A stretch of DNA of 64,000 bases from Psychroserpens ponticola (GTDB taxonomy: Bacteria > Bacteroidota > Bacteroidia > Flavobacteriales > Flavobacteriaceae), in NCBI RefSeq assembly GCF_023556315.2, contig NZ_CP116221.1:310001-374000 (forward strand), read 5' to 3'. The notes under the pieces are model-generated. The model had not been told where the DNA came from. It did not search any database and saw only the letters and a program-made list of their open reading frames with translations. Each line of letters starts with the position of its first letter. Within the stretch, counting starts at the first letter, position 1. This document shows, in pieces, positions 27,412 through 35,224 of the stretch. Position numbers and translations under genes: made by a program.

Positions 27412-28239
27412 ATGATAAAAACTGTAGCCATACAAGGAGTTAAAGGATCATTTCATCACATTGTGTCACAGCAGTTTTTTGATAAGACGATTGATGTTTC
27501 AGAATATTTAACATTTGATGGTGTTGTAGATAGCATTATGAATGCTAAAAATGATGCTGCTATTATGGCGATTGAGAATTCTATTGCTGGTTCTATCATT
27601 CCTAATTACGCATTAATTGATAATTTTGGTTTGCATATAGTTGGTGAACATTATTTAGATATTCAGCATCATTTAATGGCCTTGCCAAATCAAACCATTG
27701 AGGACATTAAAGAAGTGTATTCTCATCCAATGGCATTGTTACAATGTAAAGCGTTTTTTAAGAAATTTCCACATATAAAATTAATTGAAGATAAAGATAC
27801 AGCTGAAGTAGCGCAACGCATTCAAGCTAACCAATTAAAAAATGTTGCTGCTATTGCATCAAGATTAGCTTCTGAGTTATTTCAACTTCAAATTTTGTCG
27901 GAAAGCATACAAACGATAAAGCATAATGAGACACGGTTTTTTATCGTAAAAACTAAAAATTCTGAAATACCAGAAATAGAAATTAATAAAGCGTCTATAA
28001 AATTTGAATTAGACCATAAAAGAGGAAGTTTAGCGACTATTTTGAATGTATTAAGTGATTGTAAGTTAAATTTAACCAAGATACAATCGCTTCCGAAAAT
28101 TGAAACACCTTGGAAATATGCTTTTTTTGTTGATGTCACTTTTGATGCATATAGCGATTATATTAAGGCGAAGTCTATCATGAAAATCATGGCACAAGAT
28201 TTTAAAGTACTAGGAGAATATAAAAATGCAAGACTATGA
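27412..28239 (+). CDS. pheA: Prephenate dehydratase
   Basis: This 275-residue enzyme converts prephenate to phenylpyruvate. The catalytic Thr-Arg-Phe is in NETRFFIV (about residue 174), and a C-terminal ACT domain follows (KRGSLATILNVLSDCKLNLTKI, then TPWKYAFFVDV). There is no fused chorismate mutase; that activity is on the last gene of the operon. The ACT ligand motifs usually written GALV and ESRP read GSLA and QSLP here. The ATG at 27412 starts IKTVAIQGVKGS. An in-frame ATG at 27391 lies inside the terminator hairpin and would add seven residues. The gene overlaps the next by 4 nt. Confidence 0.92.
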   Translation: MIKTVAIQGVKGSFHHIVSQQFFDKTIDVSEYLTFDGVVDSIMNAKNDAAIMAIENSIAGSIIPNYALIDNFGLHIVGEHYLDIQHHLMALPNQTIEDIKEVYSHPMALLQCKAFFKKFPHIKLIEDKDTAEVAQRIQANQLKNVAAIASRLASELFQLQILSESIQTIKHNETRFFIVKTKNSEIPEIEINKASIKFELDHKRGSLATILNVLSDCKLNLTKIQSLPKIETPWKYAFFVDVTFDAYSDYIKAKSIMKIMAQDFKVLGEYKNARL

Positions 28240-29381
28240 TACAGATTGCTGATCGATTAAAAAATGTTGAAGAATATTATTTCTCAAAGAAATTGAGAGA
28301 AGTAAATCTGCTCAAAGCTCAAGGGAAACCGATTATCAATTTAGGAATTGGAAGCCCAGATTTAAATCCGCCAGAACGTGTTCTCAATGCATTGGTTGAA
28401 ATCTTTAATGAAGATGGAGCTCATAAATATCAAAGTTATAAAGGCATTCCAGAATTTAGAGAAGCTATTACAGATTTTTATAAACGACATTTTAACGTGC
28501 CTCTAAGCCCGTTAACAGAAGTCTTGCCTTTAATGGGAAGTAAAGAAGGGATTTTACACATTTCTATGGCATTTTTAAATGAAGGTGATGAGGTGTTAAT
28601 TCCTAATCCAGGTTATCCAACATACAAATCAGTTACTAATTTAGTAGGCGCAAAACCTGTGTTTTACGATTTAACAGAAGAAAATAATTGGTCTCCAGAT
28701 TTTATAGCCTTAGAGAAAAAGGACCTTAAAAAAGTAAAATTAATGTGGATTAATTATCCGCACATGCCAACAGGAGCTCAAGCAACTAATAAATTATTTG
28801 AAGATTTAATAACTTTTGCTAAACGTCATAATATATTAATAGTAAATGACAATCCTTACAGTTTTATTTTAAATCGTTACCCAAGAAGTATTTTAAAATA
28901 TCGAGATGCTAAAGATGTGTGTCTAGAGTTAAATTCTTTAAGTAAAACATTCAATATGTCTGGCTGGAGAGTTGGAATGTTATTAGGTAAAACCGAATAT
29001 ATTGATGCCGTTTTACGTGTTAAAAGTAATATGGATTCTGGGATGTTTTTAGGAATTCAAAAAGGCGCAATTGAAGCTTTAAACTGTTCTGATATGTGGT
29101 ACCTTAGTCTCAATAGCGTATATGAACAACGTCGACAAATCGTATGGAAAATTGCAGAAGCACTTAAATGTACTTACGATACAAATGCAGCAGGATTATT
29201 TGTTTGGTGCAAACTTCCTGATTATATAGATGCTGAAGAATATATCGATTTGATACTGAAAGAAAAGTCAGTGTTTATTACTCCAGGAACAATTTTTGGA
29301 ACTAACGGAAAAGGCTACATAAGAATATCGCTTTGTGCACCTCAAGATCAATTAGAAGAAGCCTTAGCAAGATTGAAATAA
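28236..29381 (+). CDS. Aminotransferase of the Phe/Tyr operon
   Basis: A 381-residue class I aminotransferase whose ATG overlaps the pheA stop (ATGA). PLP lysine is in LNSLSKTFNMSGWRVGMLLG. Other family marks are NLGIGSPDLNPPERV near the N-terminus, NPGYPTY, and YPHMPTGAQ where most relatives have NPTG. Its place between prephenate dehydratase and prephenate dehydrogenase suggests it makes phenylalanine and tyrosine from phenylpyruvate and 4-hydroxyphenylpyruvate. By sequence alone it also resembles aspartate or LL-diaminopimelate aminotransferases. Confidence 0.85.
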   Translation: MIQIADRLKNVEEYYFSKKLREVNLLKAQGKPIINLGIGSPDLNPPERVLNALVEIFNEDGAHKYQSYKGIPEFREAITDFYKRHFNVPLSPLTEVLPLMGSKEGILHISMAFLNEGDEVLIPNPGYPTYKSVTNLVGAKPVFYDLTEENNWSPDFIALEKKDLKKVKLMWINYPHMPTGAQATNKLFEDLITFAKRHNILIVNDNPYSFILNRYPRSILKYRDAKDVCLELNSLSKTFNMSGWRVGMLLGKTEYIDAVLRVKSNMDSGMFLGIQKGAIEALNCSDMWYLSLNSVYEQRRQIVWKIAEALKCTYDTNAAGLFVWCKLPDYIDAEEYIDLILKEKSVFITPGTIFGTNGKGYIRISLCAPQDQLEEALARLK

Positions 29382-29383
29382 AA

Positions 29384-30235
29384 ATGAATAATATATATAT
29401 CATAGGAGTTGGGTTAATTGGAGGAAGTATGGCTTTAGATATCAAGTCTAAGAATAAACATGCTAAAATCTTCGGAATAGATACTAAAATGTCTCACTTA
29501 GAAGACGCCTTAGAACGCAATCTTATTGATGAAAAAGCAACATATGCAGATTTAAAATCAGCCGATTTAGTAGTGCTGTCTATTCCAGTTGATAAAGCAG
29601 TTTTAGAATTGCCAAAAGTGTTAGATGTAATTTCAGATTCAACCTTAGTTATAGACGTTGGTTCTACTAAAGGTCCAGTTTGCAAAGCTGTTGAAAATCA
29701 TAAAAAGCGTCGTAATTTTTTAGCAACGCATCCCATTGCTGGTACTGAATTTTCTGGTCCAAAAGCTGCTATTCATCAATTGTTTCAGAAGAAAACTAAT
29801 ATTATTTGTGAAGTAGAAAAAACAGCATTTAAGCTTCAAGAGAAAGCTTTGCAGTTGTTTTCAGACTTAGGAATGCGTATTCGGTATATGAATTCAGAAG
29901 CTCATGATAAACACATCGCTTACGTGTCACATTTATCACATATAAGTTCTTTTATGCTAGGAAAAACAGTCATTGAAAAAGAAAAAAATGAACGCGATAT
30001 TTTTGATATGGCTGGAAGTGGTTTTGAAAGTACAGTGCGTTTAGCAAAAAGTTCACCAGCTATGTGGACACCAATATTCAAACAGAATAGAGAGAATGTA
30101 ATTGAGACTCTTGATGAATATATCAATAATTTAAAACAGTTTAAATCATTGATGGAATCTGACGATTTCGAAGAGATATTTAAGGAAATGCAAAATACAA
30201 ATCATATAAAAGACATATTAAAAGGAATTGCTTAA
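29384..30235 (+). CDS. tyrA: Prephenate dehydrogenase
   Basis: A 283-residue enzyme that oxidatively decarboxylates prephenate to 4-hydroxyphenylpyruvate. The NAD-binding Rossmann loop is at the very start (NIYIIGVGLIGGSMALDIK). Catalytic-region segments include ATHPIAGTEFSGP and MNSEAHDKHIAYVSHLSHI, with both conserved histidines. The ATG at 29384 puts the Rossmann strand at the N-terminus; a start further upstream in the same frame would overlap the aminotransferase by about 50 nt and add an unrelated segment. There is no C-terminal ACT domain. Confidence 0.93.
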   Translation: MNNIYIIGVGLIGGSMALDIKSKNKHAKIFGIDTKMSHLEDALERNLIDEKATYADLKSADLVVLSIPVDKAVLELPKVLDVISDSTLVIDVGSTKGPVCKAVENHKKRRNFLATHPIAGTEFSGPKAAIHQLFQKKTNIICEVEKTAFKLQEKALQLFSDLGMRIRYMNSEAHDKHIAYVSHLSHISSFMLGKTVIEKEKNERDIFDMAGSGFESTVRLAKSSPAMWTPIFKQNRENVIETLDEYINNLKQFKSLMESDDFEEIFKEMQNTNHIKDILKGIA

Positions 30236-30243
30236 TAAAGATT

Positions 30244-31326
30244 ATGGAAAATAAAAAAGAAATGAGAACATGGTTAGATGATTTAGGATTAAATCATCCT
30301 CTAGTAATTGCTGGACCATGCAGTGCAGAAACCGAAGAACAAGTTTTAAAAATAGCGAACGAGCTTAAAAACACAGATGTAAATTATTACAGAGCTGGCA
30401 TTTGGAAACCTAGAACACGTCCAGGAAATTTTGAAGGTGTTGGTGCTTTAGGTTTAAAATGGTTGCAAAAAGTTAAAGCAGAAACAGGATTAAAAACAGC
30501 AACAGAAGTAGCCAATAGAAATCATGTTGAACTTGCTTTAGAACATGATATTGATCTATTATGGATTGGTGCAAGATCTACTGTGAGCCCATTTATAATG
30601 CAAGAAATTGCTGATGCTTTAAAAGGTACAGACAAGGTTGTACTCGTGAAAAATCCAGTAAATCCAGATTTGGCTTTATGGTTAGGCGGCATCGAAAGAT
30701 TGCATACAGCAGGAATAAAAAACTTAGGAGCCATACACAGAGGTTTTTCTACATATGAGAAATCTAAATATAGAAATATTCCTGAATGGCAACTTGCTAT
30801 TGAATTTCAAAATAGATTTCCAGATTTGCCATTAATTAATGATCCATCACATATAACTGGAAAACGTGATATGATTTTTGATGTATCTCAAACGGCATTG
30901 GATCTTAATTTTGACGGCTTAATGATTGAGACTCATACAACTCCAGAAAAAGCATGGAGTGATGCTGCTCAACAAGTCACACCAGAACATTTGGTGCAGA
31001 TTATGACGGATTTGAGAATTAGAAAAGAAACAGATCCTGAAGCAGAATATAATAGCGAACTTAATAATTTAAGAGCTCAAATTGATGTTGTAGATAATCA
31101 ACTTATTGAGTTATTAGGCAAACGAATGAAAGTAGCCGATGGCATTGGTCAGCTTAAAAAACAAAAGAACGTTGCTGTATTACAAAGCAAACGTTGGAAT
31201 GAGATTTTAGGAAAAATGGTTCTCGAAGGTGATGAAAAAGGACTCAGTGAAGAGTTTATTTTACGCATGTTTAAAGCCATTCACCAAGAATCGATTAATC
31301 ACCAAGAAAAGATTATTAATCATTAA
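30244..31326 (+). CDS. DAHP synthase / chorismate mutase fusion
   Basis: A bifunctional 360-residue protein. Residues about 1-255 form a DAHP synthase barrel (LVIAGPCSAETEEQV, YYRAGIWKPRTRPGNFEG, INDPSHITGKRD, LMIETHTTPEKAWSDA). Residues about 270-355 form an AroQ-type chorismate mutase (NNLRAQIDVVDNQLIELLGKR, then the Lys-rich helix and FKAIHQESINHQ). It provides the first step of the shikimate pathway and the chorismate-to-prephenate step feeding pheA and tyrA. It is the last gene of the operon and is followed by a terminator. The mutase domain may also serve as the allosteric sensor, as reported for similar fusions. Confidence 0.94.
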   Translation: MENKKEMRTWLDDLGLNHPLVIAGPCSAETEEQVLKIANELKNTDVNYYRAGIWKPRTRPGNFEGVGALGLKWLQKVKAETGLKTATEVANRNHVELALEHDIDLLWIGARSTVSPFIMQEIADALKGTDKVVLVKNPVNPDLALWLGGIERLHTAGIKNLGAIHRGFSTYEKSKYRNIPEWQLAIEFQNRFPDLPLINDPSHITGKRDMIFDVSQTALDLNFDGLMIETHTTPEKAWSDAAQQVTPEHLVQIMTDLRIRKETDPEAEYNSELNNLRAQIDVVDNQLIELLGKRMKVADGIGQLKKQKNVAVLQSKRWNEILGKMVLEGDEKGLSEEFILRMFKAIHQESINHQEKIINH

Positions 31327-31331
31327 AAAAC

Positions 31332-31358
31332 AAGCCTCGTTTATTCGAGGCTTTTTTT
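31332..31358 (+). terminator. Terminator after the Phe/Tyr operon
   Basis: AAGCCTCG, loop TTTATT, CGAGGCTT, then a T tract. The 8-bp perfect stem lies 6 nt after the stop of the DAHP synthase gene. Confidence 0.94.
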
Positions 31359-31431
31359 GTCTTCGCTAATATTTTGTTTTAATGGCATGCATGTTGCTTC
31401 TAGAAAAGCAATTAGATTATAGACTGTAACA

Positions 31432-31461
31432 TTTGTAAAGTCAATTAAAAGTCTATTTTTG
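31432..31461 (+). promoter_or_regulatory. Promoter of the secreted protein at 31503
   Basis: TTTG (31432-31435), 18 nt, then TATTTTTG (31454-31461). This is an exact match to the Bacteroidota TTTG-N18-TAnnTTTG pattern, and the ATG follows 41 nt later. Confidence 0.65.
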
Positions 31462-31502
31462 TTAACTAAAGAATTTTCAACAACAACAAGATTACTCAAC
31501 TT

Positions 31503-33146
31503 ATGATTAAAAAAATGATGTGCCTAATAATGATGGTTGGCCTCTCATTACTAGTAAACGCGCAAAATATTGGCCCAATTTCAATCACTCATGGAAAAGA
31601 AATAGAAGCTGATAAAGAAAAGATTGTCAGAATCGCTGGTGAAGCCAACGGTAAAATCTACACACTGGCTACAAAAGGTAAAAACTTCTATATTAAAGTA
31701 TTTAAATCTGATGACATGGCTTTGATTTCAACTAATGAAATCGAAATGTCAGATTTTAAAGACAAAGAGCCAGAATTTGAAGAAATTGCTGTTTTAGATG
31801 GCAAAGTTTTTATTCTTGGAAGTGTCTATGATAAAAAAGCTAAAATTGCAAATCTACTAGCAGTCGAGATTTCAGAAGATGGGAAATTAACATCAAATGC
31901 GAAGAAACTATTTTCTACTAAAGTGACCAAAAAACGAGAACGTGGTGCATTTTACATAAAAGAATCTCCTGATCGTGACCGACTTTTAATTTTGCATGCG
32001 GCTTTATTTGATAAAGAAGAAGTGATTCAGTATGAAATAAAACTGATTAATAATAACCTTGATATATTGATGGAACAAATAGAAAAAGTTCCTTTTAACG
32101 ATAGAAAAGGATTAGAGTTTGATATCGCTGATTTTGATGTGAACTTTAATGATGATGTTTTTATTGTAATTAACGAAAGTTTTAGAGATAGAAAAACAAA
32201 AACAAATCATGAGAAATTTCAACTTCATGCATTTAAATCTTCTAACGGATTTAAAAAAGAAGTTATAGATATCGCCTTTACTAATAAAGAAATTATCAAT
32301 TGTGAAATGTTAGCTGGTGAAGATGGTAAAGTACGATTAGTTGGATTTTATTCTAGTGTAAGAAAAAATGGTAAAGCAAATAAAGAGCTTAAAGGCGTGT
32401 ATGCTTCAGTAGTTGATGTTAATGCTAAAAGTGTAGATCAATTAAAGTTTAACGAGTTTGATTATGACACTAAAGTGAAATTATTAGGCGAGCGTAGAGC
32501 TAAAAAAGGAAAGGATGTTAAGCCTCTTTATGTTACACATAGTTTAGTTCAAAAGAGTGATGGTGGACTTATATTGCTTTCAGAATATCAACTAATTATT
32601 GTTGGAAGACCTTCTGGGATTGGACCTTTGCAAATTACACCAATCACACATATTAATAATGAAATTATTGTGACTTCTATTGCACCTGATGGTTCAGTAG
32701 ATTGGGCAAATGTGATCCCTAAAAAACAAAAAGCATCGTATTCATCATTAGCAATTGGTTTTGCTGCTTTTGCTGGAAATTCAAATTTTACAGTGAGTGC
32801 TAGTGTAAGTGTTCCAATTGGTGTTCTAGGAAAAGGTCCTGAATATTTAAGCGCAATGCCTATTTATGAAAACGGGCAATTAACTGTGTTATTCAATGAT
32901 AATAAGAAAAATTACGGAATTACTGACATCGAAGACATTAAATGGTTGGGGAATTACAATAAAGCAGTTCCTGCTGCAATCATGTTTGATGATAATGGTG
33001 TCATGACACGTGTAGATCAAGAAGATGTCGAAAAGCATCAATTAGTTTTAAGACCAAGAGTGCATTACAGAAGCACTCCTACAGAATATATTATTTATTC
33101 ATCTCGAAAGTCTGAAGATAAATTGGGTCGAATGAAAAAGGACTAA
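31503..33146 (+). CDS. Secreted protein of unknown function
   Basis: I do not recognise a named family. The 547-residue product has a signal peptide (MCLIMMVGLSLLVNAQ) ending in the VNAQ-type cleavage site common in flavobacteria. The mature part looks all-beta with repeated strands and a late glycine/serine-rich hydrophobic stretch (SSLAIGFAAFAGNSNFTVSA). There is no T9SS C-terminal domain and no lipobox, so it is probably periplasmic or outer-membrane associated. It stands alone between two terminators with its own promoter, so neighbours give no clue. Confidence 0.85.
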   Translation: MIKKMMCLIMMVGLSLLVNAQNIGPISITHGKEIEADKEKIVRIAGEANGKIYTLATKGKNFYIKVFKSDDMALISTNEIEMSDFKDKEPEFEEIAVLDGKVFILGSVYDKKAKIANLLAVEISEDGKLTSNAKKLFSTKVTKKRERGAFYIKESPDRDRLLILHAALFDKEEVIQYEIKLINNNLDILMEQIEKVPFNDRKGLEFDIADFDVNFNDDVFIVINESFRDRKTKTNHEKFQLHAFKSSNGFKKEVIDIAFTNKEIINCEMLAGEDGKVRLVGFYSSVRKNGKANKELKGVYASVVDVNAKSVDQLKFNEFDYDTKVKLLGERRAKKGKDVKPLYVTHSLVQKSDGGLILLSEYQLIIVGRPSGIGPLQITPITHINNEIIVTSIAPDGSVDWANVIPKKQKASYSSLAIGFAAFAGNSNFTVSASVSVPIGVLGKGPEYLSAMPIYENGQLTVLFNDNKKNYGITDIEDIKWLGNYNKAVPAAIMFDDNGVMTRVDQEDVEKHQLVLRPRVHYRSTPTEYIIYSSRKSEDKLGRMKKD

Positions 33147-33162
33147 TATAAATTCATAAACT

Positions 33163-33192
33163 AAAAAGGCTGTCAATTGACGGCCTTTTTTT
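33163..33192 (+). terminator. Terminator after the secreted protein
   Basis: AAAAAGGCTGTC and GACGGCCTTTTT pair around an AATT loop, with one G-U pair, followed by further T. It can act on the plus strand and lies just before rsgA. Confidence 0.92.
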
Positions 33193-33229
33193 ATTGGTAA
33201 ATGCTATAATAATTAGCATCTTTGTTGTA

Positions 33230-34177
33230 ATGACAGGAACCGTTTATAAATCTACAGGAAGTTGGTATACCATTAAGACAAATCTTGGTGCTGTTTATCA
33301 ATGTAGAATTAAAGGTAAATTCAGATTAAAAGGCATAAAAAGTACCAATCCTATTGCTGTTGGTGATGTTGTTGATTTTGAATTGGAAACGAATAATGAT
33401 ACAACTACAGGTGTCATTAATACCATTCATGATCGTAAAAATTATATTGTTCGTAAATCGGTAAATTTATCTAAACAGACTCATGTAATTGCTTCAAATA
33501 TTGATCAAGTGTTTTTGTTGATTACTATTGATAATCCTCCAACTTTCACCAGTTTTATTGATCGTTTTTTAGTGACTGCGGAAGCCTATTCTATAAAAAC
33601 AGTATTGCTATTTAATAAAATTGACACTTATAATAATACCACTTTAGATGAGGTGAAATATTTAGCGCATGTCTATCGAAAAATTGGTTACGAATGTATA
33701 GGTGTTTCAGCAGTAACAGGAAAGAATGTAGATAAAGTGAAAGCACTAATGACAGATAAGGTCAGCATGTTTGCTGGTCACTCTGGAGTTGGAAAATCAA
33801 CATTGGTAAATGCGATTGAGCCAGATTTAGATTTAAAAACAAAAGCAATTTCTACGCAGCATAGTCAAGGGCAACATACAACAACATTTGCAGAAATGTT
33901 TGATTTGAGTTTTGGAGCAAAAATTATTGATACACCTGGTATTAAAGGCTTTGGAATCGTTGATATGGATAAGGAAGAAATTGGTGATTATTTTCCAGAG
34001 TTTTTTGAACTCAAACAAGATTGTAAATTCAATAATTGTTTGCATAAAGAGGAGCCTAAATGCGCTGTTAAAGCAGCTTTAGATAATGATGAAGTTTCCT
34101 ATTCTAGATACAGAAGTTATCTTCAAATTTTAGAAGGTGAAGATGAACATTATAGAACTGATAATTGGGAAGATTAA
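33230..34177 (+). CDS. rsgA: Ribosome small-subunit GTPase RsgA
   Basis: RsgA is a circularly permuted GTPase that checks late 30S maturation. The 315-residue protein has an N-terminal OB fold (TGTVYKSTGSWYTIKTNLG), then G4 LLFNKID before G1 GHSGVGKST and G3 IDTPGIKGFG, the order that marks permutation. A C-terminal zinc knuckle follows (QDCKFNNCLHKEEPKCAV). The ATG at 33230 starts the OB fold; an in-frame TTG at 33194 lies next to the upstream terminator and is rejected. dtd and the membrane protein gene follow closely. Confidence 0.94.
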   Translation: MTGTVYKSTGSWYTIKTNLGAVYQCRIKGKFRLKGIKSTNPIAVGDVVDFELETNNDTTTGVINTIHDRKNYIVRKSVNLSKQTHVIASNIDQVFLLITIDNPPTFTSFIDRFLVTAEAYSIKTVLLFNKIDTYNNTTLDEVKYLAHVYRKIGYECIGVSAVTGKNVDKVKALMTDKVSMFAGHSGVGKSTLVNAIEPDLDLKTKAISTQHSQGQHTTTFAEMFDLSFGAKIIDTPGIKGFGIVDMDKEEIGDYFPEFFELKQDCKFNNCLHKEEPKCAVKAALDNDEVSYSRYRSYLQILEGEDEHYRTDNWED

Positions 34178-34190
34178 ATAGTTTCAATTT

Positions 34191-34643
34191 ATGAAAGCAG
34201 TCATCCAAAGAGTATCAAAAGCCAGCGTGACAATTGATTCTAAAATCGTTGCTTCCATAGCAAACGGATTGTTAATCCTTATTGGTGTTGTTGATGAAGA
34301 TACTTCAGAAGATATTAAATGGCTGTCTAATAAAATTACAAATCTTCGCATTTTTTCTGATGAAAATGGCGTCATGAATGAGTCTTTACTTCAGTCAAAA
34401 GGAGATGCAATTGTAGTAAGTCAATTCACGCTTCAGGCAAGTACTAAAAAAGGAAATAGACCAAGCTATATTAAAGCTGCAAAACCTGATATTGCAATTC
34501 CACTCTATGAATCATTTATTAAGCAATTAGAATCAGATTTAGGTAAATCGATTGGTACTGGGCAATTTGGTGCAGATATGAAAGTTGAATTGCTAAATGA
34601 TGGACCAGTAACTATTATTATGGATTCTAAAAATAAAGTATAA
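34191..34643 (+). CDS. dtd: D-aminoacyl-tRNA deacylase
   Basis: Dtd hydrolyses D-amino acids wrongly attached to tRNA. The 150-residue length is exact for the family. It begins MKAVIQRVSKASVTID and carries the active-site segments VSQFTLQAS and NDGPVTIIMDS (the Gly-Pro pair gives chiral selectivity). It sits 13 nt after rsgA, and its stop overlaps the next start (TAATGG). Confidence 0.96.
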   Translation: MKAVIQRVSKASVTIDSKIVASIANGLLILIGVVDEDTSEDIKWLSNKITNLRIFSDENGVMNESLLQSKGDAIVVSQFTLQASTKKGNRPSYIKAAKPDIAIPLYESFIKQLESDLGKSIGTGQFGADMKVELLNDGPVTIIMDSKNKV

Positions 34644-35161
34644 TGGCATCTCTTTTTGGTCATGGGATTTTAGCGTTCACCATTTCGAAAGTTATTGATA
34701 AGCAAGATTTAAAAATCTTAATGCTATTGGCCATACTATCGTCTATTCTTCCGGATGCAGATGTCTTAGCCTTTAGTTTTGGGATTCCATATGAACATAT
34801 GTTAGGTCATCGTGGTTTCACACATTCCATAGCTTTTGCATTACTATGGTCGTTAGTGTTAACCGTTCTGTTTTCAAAAACCAAAAGAATCATTTTCTTT
34901 ATCGTCTTATTTTTATCAACCTTATCTCATGGGATATTAGATGCCATGACTTCAGGTGGAAAAGGAGTTGGTTTTTTAATTCCATTTAATTCTGAACGGT
35001 ATTTTTTTTCATTTAGAGGCATAAAAGTCTCTCCAATTGGTATTGAAAAATTCTTATCAGAATGGGGCTTGCAAGTATTGTTAAGCGAGTTGAAATATAT
35101 TGTTACTCCTTGTATATTAGTATTATGTGTTATTTTTTTAAGAAATAAGTATAGAAAATAG
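34643..35161 (+). CDS. YdjM-family membrane-bound metal-dependent hydrolase
   Basis: A 172-residue inner-membrane protein with four or so hydrophobic segments. Family marks are an N-terminal GHGILAFTISK, SSILPDADVLAF, and the histidine motif GHRGFTHSIAFALLW (His-Arg-Gly-x-Thr-His). A later LSTLSHGILDAMTSGGKG also fits. These His and Asp residues are thought to bind metal. The substrate of this family is not known. It overlaps dtd by 1 nt. Confidence 0.85.
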   Translation: MASLFGHGILAFTISKVIDKQDLKILMLLAILSSILPDADVLAFSFGIPYEHMLGHRGFTHSIAFALLWSLVLTVLFSKTKRIIFFIVLFLSTLSHGILDAMTSGGKGVGFLIPFNSERYFFSFRGIKVSPIGIEKFLSEWGLQVLLSELKYIVTPCILVLCVIFLRNKYRK

Positions 35162-35170
35162 TCTTAAAGT

Positions 35171-35200
35171 TTTGTTCTGATTTAATTATTTATATTTTTG
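35171..35200 (+). promoter_or_regulatory. Promoter of the DUF3857 gene pair
   Basis: TTTG (35171-35174), 18 nt, TATTTTTG (35193-35200): an exact Bacteroidota promoter pattern 24 nt before the chosen ATG. Confidence 0.65.
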
Positions 35201-35224
35201 AATAAAGAACTATTTTTCTTAAGA

